This document shows positions 31,047 to 38,562 of a stretch of 41,945 nucleotides of DNA, piece by piece. This DNA comes from an uncultured Opitutia bacterium (lineage in GTDB: Bacteria; Verrucomicrobiota; Verrucomicrobiia; Opitutales; Opitutaceae), in the NCBI GenBank assembly GCA_903919985.1, contig CAIXKG010000154.1, positions 1 through 41,945 of the forward strand. Reading direction: 5' to 3'. Below the pieces are notes generated by a model. That model saw only the letters and a program-made list of their open reading frames with translations. It did not search any database and was not told the DNA's origin. Each line of letters starts with the position of its first letter. Position 1 is the stretch's first letter. The position numbers were made by a program, and so were the translations under genes.

Positions 31047-32618
31047 TCAGAAAGTCAGGCGCGGATCGTAAATCGCGAAGGCCAGCGCACGCGCGTCGGC
31101 GTTCGGGCTTTCGCGCGTGCCAGGCGTGTCGCTCGAAAACTCAAGACGAGTCCGGCCGGCACCGAGCGCGAGGGGAAATGTCACGCGTACGGCTTTGTCG
31201 CCCACGGGCCCACGCCAGAGTTCTACGCCCGCTTGGCGGACCACCACGGTGCGCGGGGTGAGGCTGCGCAGCGAAAATTCGAATTGCCCGGCGAGTGGCG
31301 TAAGCGGCCATGTTTCGAAGTTCAACTCCCCACGCCCTTCGCACCAGGACCAGACGTGGCGCAACGTGTGTTCGGCGCCGAACCAGCCGGCGTTGACGTG
31401 AACCAAGGTCGCGACGCCATGACTGCGCGCGGCAAAAATTTCGCGCGAGTCGTTGGGTACGTCGACAAACGTGAGCAAACCCGCTGTCACGCCGAGATTG
31501 CCGAGTATGAGCCAAGCGAGCGCAGCGCGGGTGCGAACGGCTACGACGTTGAAAGCCAGCGTGAGGGGAAGCAGCACTCGCGTCGCGGCGCCCGGGAATC
31601 CCTCCCATACGGCCGTGCCGAGCATAAGCATCAACGCGGTGTAGGCCGCGGCGATCCGCCACCAGGCATCGGCCGGGCGCCAACGGATCAGCACAAAACC
31701 TGCCTGCACCGTGAGCCCGATTACGGCGAGCAGGGTGGTCCACGCGAGCAGCGGATGCGTGGGATGCGCGACAGTACGGAGCACGTCAGTCCATTTTTCC
31801 ACGAGCCCGGCGACCGGGAGCGTGAAATTTCCCCAGCCGGCGTCGGCAGGCCCGACCCGCCACCGAACATAAATGAGCCAGCCGGCAAGCGGTGTGGCCG
31901 CGAGGATCAACGTCAGGAGATTCTTGCGGGAGAGCCACGGTCGGTCGAGCAGACCCACCACGCCCACGAAGGCCGTTTCGCGGGCGAGCGCGGCTGCGGC
32001 CAGCCAGCCGGAAGCGGAGCGCGGGCGCGATCGTTCAAGGGCCCACATCGCCGCCGCGAGCAGCGTGAGTGCGGGCAAATCCGTGAGCGCGTAACGTACA
32101 CTGCTCAGGGCGCCGGCGCTGAAAAGAACTCCGGCCCACGCGAGCACACCGCGAAAATCCGCGACGGCTAGAATCCGCCAGAGCAGTACGGCGGCCAGCA
32201 GCCACACGCCGGCGTTGAGCAAAGCGTAAACGTGGATGATGGCTCCCGGCTGACCGGCTCCGAGCAGCCAAGCCACGGCCGGCGGTAGGATGCGGCGCGC
32301 ACGATATGAAAAATTGTCCATCGCCGGCCTTAGCTCCGCGGCATCGAGCAGCGGATGGTGAGCGATCTGCGCGTAGTACAGACCATCGTAGCCGCCGGTG
32401 TCGCGGTAGACGTAAACCGGATGCTCGCGGAAGGCGGCGATTTTTAAATCGTCGTTCGTGGCGTCGAGTTGGATGAGTGCAGTGAAGCCATAGACCGGGT
32501 GCCAGAAGCGGGCCACCGCGACTAGGAAAAACCCAGCGAGCGCGAGCGCCACGAGCAGCGGAGCCCAGCGTCGCGCGGAGAGCGTCGAGTTCCGGCTCAA
32601 GTCGAAGGAGGGGCCCAC
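31047..32618 (-). CDS. GT-C-like membrane protein with C-terminal beta-rich module
   Basis: This 523-residue protein has about ten membrane segments, then a soluble tail of about 120 residues. The first outside loop has GGYDGLYYAQIAHHPL, with an Asp that fits the catalytic or metal site of GT-C enzymes using polyprenyl-phosphate sugars. Later come TDLPALTLLAAAMWALE, LARETAFVGVVGLLDRPWLS and GTAVWEGFPGAATRVLLPL. The tail reads LTPRTVVVRQAGVELWRGPVG, then LGAGRTRLEFSSDTPG, and ends DARALAFAIYDPRL; it resembles tails of the 34127 and 38563 products. GTG 32618 or TTG 32600 are candidate starts; the latter overlaps the upstream stop as TTGA. The protein is a paralogue of the 34127-35782 product. 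Confidence 0.8.
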   Translation of the reverse strand: MGPSFDLSRNSTLSARRWAPLLVALALAGFFLVAVARFWHPVYGFTALIQLDATNDDLKIAAFREHPVYVYRDTGGYDGLYYAQIAHHPLLDAAELRPAMDNFSYRARRILPPAVAWLLGAGQPGAIIHVYALLNAGVWLLAAVLLWRILAVADFRGVLAWAGVLFSAGALSSVRYALTDLPALTLLAAAMWALERSRPRSASGWLAAAALARETAFVGVVGLLDRPWLSRKNLLTLILAATPLAGWLIYVRWRVGPADAGWGNFTLPVAGLVEKWTDVLRTVAHPTHPLLAWTTLLAVIGLTVQAGFVLIRWRPADAWWRIAAAYTALMLMLGTAVWEGFPGAATRVLLPLTLAFNVVAVRTRAALAWLILGNLGVTAGLLTFVDVPNDSREIFAARSHGVATLVHVNAGWFGAEHTLRHVWSWCEGRGELNFETWPLTPLAGQFEFSLRSLTPRTVVVRQAGVELWRGPVGDKAVRVTFPLALGAGRTRLEFSSDTPGTRESPNADARALAFAIYDPRLTF

Positions 32619-34117
32619 TTCCAGACGGTTGCATCGCCCACCGAGCCCACCTGGGTCCAGCGACCGGGCATGTGCACCTCGGTCGCGTCCTTGACTTCGA
32701 AGGGCCAGAGCACGGCGTAGAGCGGCCGGCCGGTGGCGAGGCTCGCTTGGGCGAGACGGGCGGATTGTTCGGGGCTGAGAATATCCCAGCGGACGAAAGT
32801 GAAATCGCTGTAGTAGACGAGTGCGCCGGAGCATTGCATGGCGGCAATGGTAGCATTTGCCGGCAGGTGATCGCTGGCCCACTTCACCGTTTTACGGTAT
32901 TTGGCCTCACCGCGGCCGATGGTGGAAGCGTCGAGGTGGAGGTTCCAGAACACGCCTTGAGCGATCACGACGGCGGCGAGGACGAGGGGGGAAGCGTGCA
33001 ACAGAAGCGGAGAAAAATTCCGGGCTGACGCTCGTTTTAACCACCAGCTGCGAATGATCCAAAGTCCGCCCACGATGCAGGCGGGAAACGCGGGGAGCAC
33101 GAAGCGAAGGTACCACCACGTTTCATGGGTATGGTAATAGCTCAGGTAGAAACCGAGTACGGCGGTGATCCAGAGTATGAGTAACCACGCGAACGGCTCG
33201 CGGCGTTTTGTCCATGGCAGGATCAACGCGAGCACGCCGACCGGGGTGAGGAGAACGGGCAGCCATTCCGCGTAGTTGCGCAGCGTAGCCGGGATGATTT
33301 TGAGGGAGAATAATCCGCCCGGACCGCCGTAGCCGGATTCAAGTGGGTGACCGTAAGCGTGCCAGTTGTAGAGGCATTGTAGGATGGCGCCGGGCAATCC
33401 GCCGAGGAGGAACAAGCACCAGCGGCGCCAGCTCAGCCCGAGGCCAACGGCGGCAGGGAGCAGGACGACGAGATGGCTCGGGCGCGTGAGCACACCTGCG
33501 GCCATGGCGAGACCGGCGAGACTGGCCCACGCGGTGTGTTGGCGGCTGCGCCAAGCGCCCACGACCGTCATGATCGTTAACACGGTGGCGGGCACGTCGC
33601 TCATGAGCTGAACGGCGAGGAACGTGTAGAGCGGACAGGCGGCCAGGATGAGCGTGCCGAACCATGACCAGCTCCACGGCAATCCGGCGCTGCGGCCGAG
33701 AACAGCGGTGAAGATTAGTCCCAGCACGGCGAACACGCCCATCGTGAAATGCGGCGCGGCGTCCCAGCCGGTGATTTGCGCGGTGGCGGCAATAGCAAGC
33801 GGCAGTCCGATGGGATAAGTCGGAGCCATGCGGTCGCTGCCGACCGGTCGGAAACCCAGCGGGATGAACACGAATGCATCGACCTGGGTCAGATCGAAAC
33901 CGGGAACGACGCGCTGGGGCATATGGGTCGTGGCTTGGGCCACGAGGCGGGCGTTGTTAAGATAGCCCGAGGAATCGGAGCCGCCGCCATAAGCGCCCAT
34001 GTTTAGAGCGAGGAAGACGAGGTAGAAAACAAAGCTCGCGAGCACGATGCCGGTGAGCCACCGCCGTGCTGCAACGGAAGAAGAGGGGGACGGAACGGGC
34101 GCGGGCGGTGAATCCAT
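32597..34117 (-). CDS. GT39-type membrane glycosyltransferase
   Basis: This 506-residue protein has about ten to twelve hydrophobic segments. It is of the dolichyl-phosphate-mannose-like/ArnT-like class (PMT_2), which moves a sugar from a polyprenyl-phosphate donor outside the cytoplasmic membrane. The first loop has GAYGGGSDSSGYLNNARLVAQ, with the Asp typical of this class; other landmarks are LGRSAGLPWSWSWFGTLILAACPLYTFLAVQLMSDVPATVLTIM and RPSHLVVLLPAAVGL. The C-terminal 100 residues are soluble (VKWASDHLPANATIAAMQCSGALVYYSDF). ATG 34117 (MDSPPAPVPSPSSS) is chosen; its start is only 9 bp from that of the divergent gene. It overlaps the downstream GT-C-like gene. Confidence 0.83.
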   Translation of the reverse strand: MDSPPAPVPSPSSSVAARRWLTGIVLASFVFYLVFLALNMGAYGGGSDSSGYLNNARLVAQATTHMPQRVVPGFDLTQVDAFVFIPLGFRPVGSDRMAPTYPIGLPLAIAATAQITGWDAAPHFTMGVFAVLGLIFTAVLGRSAGLPWSWSWFGTLILAACPLYTFLAVQLMSDVPATVLTIMTVVGAWRSRQHTAWASLAGLAMAAGVLTRPSHLVVLLPAAVGLGLSWRRWCLFLLGGLPGAILQCLYNWHAYGHPLESGYGGPGGLFSLKIIPATLRNYAEWLPVLLTPVGVLALILPWTKRREPFAWLLILWITAVLGFYLSYYHTHETWWYLRFVLPAFPACIVGGLWIIRSWWLKRASARNFSPLLLHASPLVLAAVVIAQGVFWNLHLDASTIGRGEAKYRKTVKWASDHLPANATIAAMQCSGALVYYSDFTFVRWDILSPEQSARLAQASLATGRPLYAVLWPFEVKDATEVHMPGRWTQVGSVGDATVWKWAPPST

Positions 34118-34126
34118 ACTTGCGTC

Positions 34127-35782
34127 GTGAAGGCTGAAACTCTGCCTTTTGGGCTTTTCGTGGCCAGACTGAAACCATTTTTTAAAACCTACGCGCCCAA
34201 GGCACTGAAGCCCGCGTATGCTGGCACCGTGGTGCTGTTCATTTGGCTCTGTGCGCAATTTTATCTGCCGGGTAAAGGGTTCACCTACCTGATCAAGTTT
34301 GGGGAAAAAGAGAGTGCGCGGTACGTGCCCGCGTTGAAGGCAATCAACCATTACGAGGAGGAGGACACGAACGGTTATGACGCGCAGTATTACGCGCAGA
34401 TCGCGATGCGGCCGTGGCTGAGCAATCCGGCGTTGCGGCGCGCGGTGGACAGCCTGCCGTATCGCGCGCGGCGGATTTTGTTTTGCTGGACGGCATACGG
34501 ACTCGCGTTGGGCGACCAGGCGGCGGCACTGCACATTTATGCGGTGCAGAACATCGCAGCCTGGCTGCTACTGGCGGCGGTGTTGTTGCACTGGTTTCCG
34601 CCGAAAAGCTGGGAGAATTTCTTTCGATGGTTCGGGGTGCTATTTTCTTTCGGGCTGTGTTTGAGTGTCCGCGGTTCGCTGGTGGATGGGCCGAGCTTGC
34701 TGCTGATCGCGATCGGCATGTGGCTGGCGGAGCGGGGACATCCCTGGTGGTCGGCCGGCGTGTTGGGCGTGTCGGGTCTGGGCAAGGAGACGAATGTGAT
34801 CGCGGGCGCGGTGTTTGCGCCGGGAAATTTTGGGGATGCGCGCGGGTGGGGCCGCGCCGTCCAGCGCGGTTTGGTCGTGGTGCTCCCGCTGGCAATATGG
34901 CTCTTGGTGTTGAAGCTCTGGCTCGGCAGCGGCGGCGATGTCGGGGCGCGGAATTTCGACTGGCCGTTTTTCGCCTACGCGCGGAAGTGGAAGGAAATCG
35001 CGGCGGTGTTTAAAACCGATGCCGCCGGTTCGATTGGCGTGTGGAGCGCCCTGATCATGATCGCGCTTTCGGCGCAGTGGTTGTTTTTCGTCCTGCGCCC
35101 GCGCTGGTCGAATCCCTGGTGGCGGGTGGGCGCGGGCTACGCCGCGCTGATGGTGGTGTTGGGCGATGCGGTGTGGGAAGGCTATCCTGGCGCGGCGGCA
35201 CGGGTACTCCTGCCGATGATCCTCGCGTTTAACATTCTCGTGCCGCGGGGCCGCGCCTGGTGGTTCCTTTTGCTGCTGGGTAATTCGACCATGTTTTTCT
35301 CGAGCGACACGCTCAAGGCGCCGGGTCGCGAAAGTTTTGTTCTGTCAGGTCCGCGAGTCCTGCGCATCGCCGAGCCCAGCGGGAAAATCTTGGAAGCGTA
35401 TTTCTCAGAAAATGAGTGGTTCGGCCCAGAGCGCTCGCGCTTTGATTTCTGGCGCTGGAGCCGTGGAGCGGCCGACGTGGTGCTGCGCAATCCCCATCCG
35501 TTTCCGCTCATTGTCGACGTGACCTTCGACCTGAAAAGCAACGACGAGCGCGAAGTCGTGGTGAAACAAGGCGATCACGTGCTTTGGACGGGCGATACGG
35601 TGCGCACGTTGCGCCGCGTGGAATTGCGCGCAATAAAACTAAACCCCGGTGAGACCGTGTGGAGATTTGAAACCGACAAACCCCCGCTGCTCCCGGTGAA
35701 CGGCGATTTGAGGAAGGTGGCGTTTAGTTTGCGAAATCTGGAACTGACGGCCGTGAAAAAGGCCGAAACGGAAACACCGTAG
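34127..35782 (+). CDS. GT-C-like membrane protein with C-terminal beta-rich module
   Basis: This 551-residue paralogue of the 31047-32618 product shares TNGYDAQYYAQIAMRP, YRARRIL, a VDGPSLLLIAIGMWLAERG-like segment and GDAVWEGYPGAAARVLLPMILAFN. About ten membrane segments are followed by a soluble tail of about 130 residues: NPHPFPLIVDVTFDLKSNDE, VVVKQGDHVLWTG, NPGETVWRFETD and GDLRKVAFSLRNLEL. GTG 34127 is the first possible start, only 9 bp from the divergent ATG at 34117; GTG 34160 is also possible. The bases at 34143-34168 match the right arm of the family B repeat, so the first codons may be repeat-derived and not translated. The substrate is unknown; transfer of a lipid-linked sugar is likely. 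Confidence 0.78.
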   Translation: MKAETLPFGLFVARLKPFFKTYAPKALKPAYAGTVVLFIWLCAQFYLPGKGFTYLIKFGEKESARYVPALKAINHYEEEDTNGYDAQYYAQIAMRPWLSNPALRRAVDSLPYRARRILFCWTAYGLALGDQAAALHIYAVQNIAAWLLLAAVLLHWFPPKSWENFFRWFGVLFSFGLCLSVRGSLVDGPSLLLIAIGMWLAERGHPWWSAGVLGVSGLGKETNVIAGAVFAPGNFGDARGWGRAVQRGLVVVLPLAIWLLVLKLWLGSGGDVGARNFDWPFFAYARKWKEIAAVFKTDAAGSIGVWSALIMIALSAQWLFFVLRPRWSNPWWRVGAGYAALMVVLGDAVWEGYPGAAARVLLPMILAFNILVPRGRAWWFLLLLGNSTMFFSSDTLKAPGRESFVLSGPRVLRIAEPSGKILEAYFSENEWFGPERSRFDFWRWSRGAADVVLRNPHPFPLIVDVTFDLKSNDEREVVVKQGDHVLWTGDTVRTLRRVELRAIKLNPGETVWRFETDKPPLLPVNGDLRKVAFSLRNLELTAVKKAETETP

Positions 35783-36004
35783 GCGCGTGGATTCACCTTT
35801 CTGGCTTTGAATGCAGGCGGGGTGCGCTCCCGCCGCTTGCGGGCGGCCGCGCTCCCAAAAAAAACGGGGTGTGGGCACCACGCCTCAATTTGAGACCGCG
35901 ATGGCGTCTTGGAGTGGTAAGGCGAAAGCGTAGCCGCTAACGACGTAGCGCTAGGCGTCCCTGCCTGCTTCCACTCAAAACAGCCACGGAAAACTCAAGC
36001 CCGT
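35783..36004. repeat. Convergent intergenic region with palindromes and a family C repeat
   Basis: The 222-bp gap between convergent genes has no gene that I can support. GCGGGGTGCGCTCCCGCCGC and CTTGCGGGCGGCCGCGCTCC are GC-rich foldable stretches (about 35819-35857), followed by eight A residues. Further on, GTAGCGCTAGGCGTCCCTGC (35945-35964) matches the end of the window near 41890; the 27-bp segments at 35942-35968 and 41887-41913 agree at 25 positions. Confidence 0.6.
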
Positions 36005-37654
36005 CTAAAATCCCGCGATAGCCTCGAGCCGCCGGCGATAACGCGCGCCGATGGCGGCGGGAGAATAATGCGTTTCCATTGTCGCCTTGGCCGCGGCACC
36101 GAGCCGGGCGGCAAGCGCGCGATCGCCGCACAAACGGCGCATGTGTTCAGCCGCGTGCATCAGGTCGGGCTCGGCCCACGTCGCCCCTTTCGCGTAAGGC
36201 CCATAGTTTTTATCGAGTGTCACGAGCGACGCGCGCACCGGACAGCCGTTGGTGGCATCGACAAATTCCGCCGTGCCGGACCAATCGGTCGAGATCACAG
36301 GTTTACCGAGAAACATGCACTCGGCCACGGCCAACCCAAAACCCTCCGACCGATGCAGCGAAACGAAGGCGTCGCACGCCGCTTCCAGCGCGTAGACGTC
36401 GGCGCGGGAAAGCGTCTCGGTAATGAGAATCGTCCCGGGTAAGTCGGCGACGGCGGTTTGCAGCGCGGCATACTCGCCGGGATTGGCGTCCACGTTTTGA
36501 ACTTTGAGGACGAGCGCGGCTTTCCCGGCGAGGCCGGACGCCCGGAAGGCGGCGAGGGCGCCGCGCGGATTTTTGCGTTCTGCGTAGGAGTTGAGATCGA
36601 ACAGGGAAAGAAAGAGAAACGGCTCTAGCGGAAGTTTGAAGCGCGCGCGCAGCTCGGCGGCGGTTGCAGTTGGCCGCTCGAAGCCGATGGCGTGGGGCAA
36701 AGTGAGCACGGGCAGGGGAGATTTCGCGGCGATGGCGTCGCGGGCGAAATTGCTCGGGCTCCACACTTCGTCGAAATAATCGAAGCTCGGCAGCCAGTCG
36801 TCGGGAAACTCCGGCAGCTCCCACGCGAAATAGGCGATGTTGTATTTGCCCGCGCGAAACGCGGGCCCGTGGTGATGATCGAGGTCGCGCGCGGCCGGCG
36901 GATCGACATGGACGACGTTAACATCGTGCGGATTTTCGGCGGTGAGTCGCGCGGCGTACGTCTGGTCGCCGAGACGATTTTTACAGTTAAGCTTGAGCGG
37001 CACCGCGGCGACGGGAATGCCCGCGGCGTCGGCGGCGCGCACCATGCAGCGCGCGGACTCGCCGAGGCCGAGATCGGCCGTGAGGAAACCGACAACGTTC
37101 ATGCCCAGTCGCGCGTGGCGGCGGGCAAACTCGGCGCGGAAAGGCGCGTGGCGGTGGGAAAAATCGTAGATGAGTTCGCCGGCGTCGGTCGCCAGCGAAG
37201 CGATGCGCAGCGCGCGGTTTTTGTTTTGCGCGCGAAACGATTGCAGCGGTCCCGAGCCGGTGATGCGGCCGAGCCAGGCTAGGGTGTTGGTGAGCGCCGT
37301 GCCGCCGAGTTGCAGCGTGAGGGTGAAGCCATCCGCCGGCGCCGTGGCGGGGAGAGTAATGGAAATTTCCCAGGGGCCGACCGCGGTCGAGGTGAGCGTC
37401 GCGACGGGGGCACCATTGAGCGTAACGGTGAGCGTCGGCGCAGATTTTTCGAGCGCGCCAGCGACCGGGTGCGGACGGAATTCGCCGCGGAGCACAAGGC
37501 GGCGGATGCCGTCGAGCGGGGGCAGATGGATGATGCCGGTGTCCCGGAGCCACGCGGAATCCGGAGCGAACTCGTCGAAGAAAAGTCCCGAGTAGTGAGT
37601 GACGCGCCGGTTGAAGGCGCCGCCGGCGGGGGGCGTGCGGGGGGCGGAACGCAT
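36005..37654 (-). CDS. GT4 glycosyltransferase with N-terminal beta-rich module
   Basis: This 549-residue protein joins a beta-rich N-terminal region (about 25-165) to a GT4 catalytic part (about 185-545). The first part reads LVLRGEFRPHP, TLTVTLNGAPVATL, WEISITLPATAPADGFTLTL and NTLAWLGRI. The second part begins GMNVVGFLTADLGLGESARCM and has VDPPAARDL, FDEVWSPSNFARDAI, FLFLSLFDLNSYAERKNP and the donor motif HRSEGFGLAVAECMFLGKPVI. The GLGESAR/FAWELPEFP pattern is known from GT4 proteins of surface-polysaccharide loci. ATG 37654 is used; its CAT shares two bases with a possible ATG (37653) of the divergent methyltransferase gene. The N-terminal module resembles the C-terminal tails of the nearby GT-C-like proteins. 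Confidence 0.82.
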   Translation of the reverse strand: MRSAPRTPPAGGAFNRRVTHYSGLFFDEFAPDSAWLRDTGIIHLPPLDGIRRLVLRGEFRPHPVAGALEKSAPTLTVTLNGAPVATLTSTAVGPWEISITLPATAPADGFTLTLQLGGTALTNTLAWLGRITGSGPLQSFRAQNKNRALRIASLATDAGELIYDFSHRHAPFRAEFARRHARLGMNVVGFLTADLGLGESARCMVRAADAAGIPVAAVPLKLNCKNRLGDQTYAARLTAENPHDVNVVHVDPPAARDLDHHHGPAFRAGKYNIAYFAWELPEFPDDWLPSFDYFDEVWSPSNFARDAIAAKSPLPVLTLPHAIGFERPTATAAELRARFKLPLEPFLFLSLFDLNSYAERKNPRGALAAFRASGLAGKAALVLKVQNVDANPGEYAALQTAVADLPGTILITETLSRADVYALEAACDAFVSLHRSEGFGLAVAECMFLGKPVISTDWSGTAEFVDATNGCPVRASLVTLDKNYGPYAKGATWAEPDLMHAAEHMRRLCGDRALAARLGAAAKATMETHYSPAAIGARYRRRLEAIAGF

Positions 37655-37727
37655 GAACGTGGACGAGCAGCGAAAGGCGCGGCGTTTGCCTTGGCAAAAC
37701 ATTCCGCAGCCGCTTCCCTCGGCGCAG

Positions 37728-38471
37728 ATGGAAGCCGACGAATACCGTAAGATGGCCGCCGTGGAGGACGCGATGTGGTATTACCGGGCGCTGCACGCAC
37801 ACGTCCACCGCCTGCTGGCCGCCACTTTGCCCGCAAAAGCGGCCGCGCAGATGCTCGATGCGGGTTGCGGCACGGGTGGCTTGATGAAGCGGCTCGCAAA
37901 ACTGTATCCCAGCTGGCGTTGGACCGGCCTCGATTTGGAAACGCGTGCCTGCGAACTCGCCCGCGAACGCACCAAGGGCGTGGAAATCGTCGAAGGCTCG
38001 GTCACGGCCCTGCCATGGGGGGACGCGAATTTCGACGCGGTGGTGTCGGCGGATGTCATCTATCATCTCGACGACGACGTGGCAGCGTTGCGGGAATTTT
38101 TTCGGGTGCTGAAGCCAGGTGGGATCGTGGTGATCAATGTGCCGGCATATCGCTGGCTGTGGTCGTATCACGACGTCGCCACGCAGGCGAAGCGGCGGTA
38201 CGATCGCGGCGAGCTGATGGCGAAATTGCGGGCGGCTGGATTTGGCGGGATCGAGGCGACGCATTGGAATGCGCTGCCGTTGCCGCTGGTAGTGGCGCGG
38301 CGAAAATTACTCCCTGCGCCCGCGGACGGGAGCGACGTTCGGCTTTATCCGGCACCGGTCGAAATCGGATTCAATGTCGCGATGGCGCTGGAGCGGGGCT
38401 GGCTGCGCGGCGTGGGCCGGCTCCCCTTTGGAAGTTCGCTCCTCGCCGTGGCCACCAAGCCGGGAAACTGA
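37728..38471 (+). CDS. Class I SAM-dependent methyltransferase
   Basis: This 247-residue methyltransferase has the SAM-binding motif I LDAGCGTGG (43-51), motif II acid in GLDLE (D69) and VSADVIYHLDDD, followed by FFRVLKPGGIVVINVPAYRWLWSYHD. The N-terminal EYRKMAAVEDAMWYYRALH is the usual family beginning, which supports ATG 37728. ATG 37653 (MNVDEQRKARRL) would add 25 residues and overlap the start of the divergent GT4 gene. The target could be a sugar, lipid or quinone-like acceptor; placement among glycosyltransferase genes favours a glycan or glycolipid. A family B repeat separates it from the following membrane protein gene. Confidence 0.85.
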   Translation: MEADEYRKMAAVEDAMWYYRALHAHVHRLLAATLPAKAAAQMLDAGCGTGGLMKRLAKLYPSWRWTGLDLETRACELARERTKGVEIVEGSVTALPWGDANFDAVVSADVIYHLDDDVAALREFFRVLKPGGIVVINVPAYRWLWSYHDVATQAKRRYDRGELMAKLRAAGFGGIEATHWNALPLPLVVARRKLLPAPADGSDVRLYPAPVEIGFNVAMALERGWLRGVGRLPFGSSLLAVATKPGN

Positions 38472-38545
38472 ATGGCCACAAAAGTACAAAAAGGGTGGAA
38501 CTTGGGGCGAATTTTTTGTGAGCCTTTGGGCTCTTTGTGGCCAAT
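38472..38545. repeat. Inverted repeat, family B, between methyltransferase and membrane protein genes
   Basis: ATGGCCACAAAAGTACAAAA (38472-38491) pairs with CTCTTTGTGGCCAAT (38531-38545) as imperfect inverted arms enclosing a G- and T-rich centre. The right arm CCTTTGGGCTCTTTGTGGCC (38523-38542) is close to the single arm at 34143-34168. The next start codon follows 18 bases later. It fills most of the 91-bp gap. Confidence 0.65.
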
Positions 38546-38562
38546 GCTGACTTTCGCCTAGC

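Noticed and set aside
31023-32171. Plus-strand open frame of about 380 codons opposite the GT-C-like gene
   Set aside because: The composition is very Arg/Gly/Glu-rich with no hydrophobic core. The minus-strand frame gives a coherent membrane protein.
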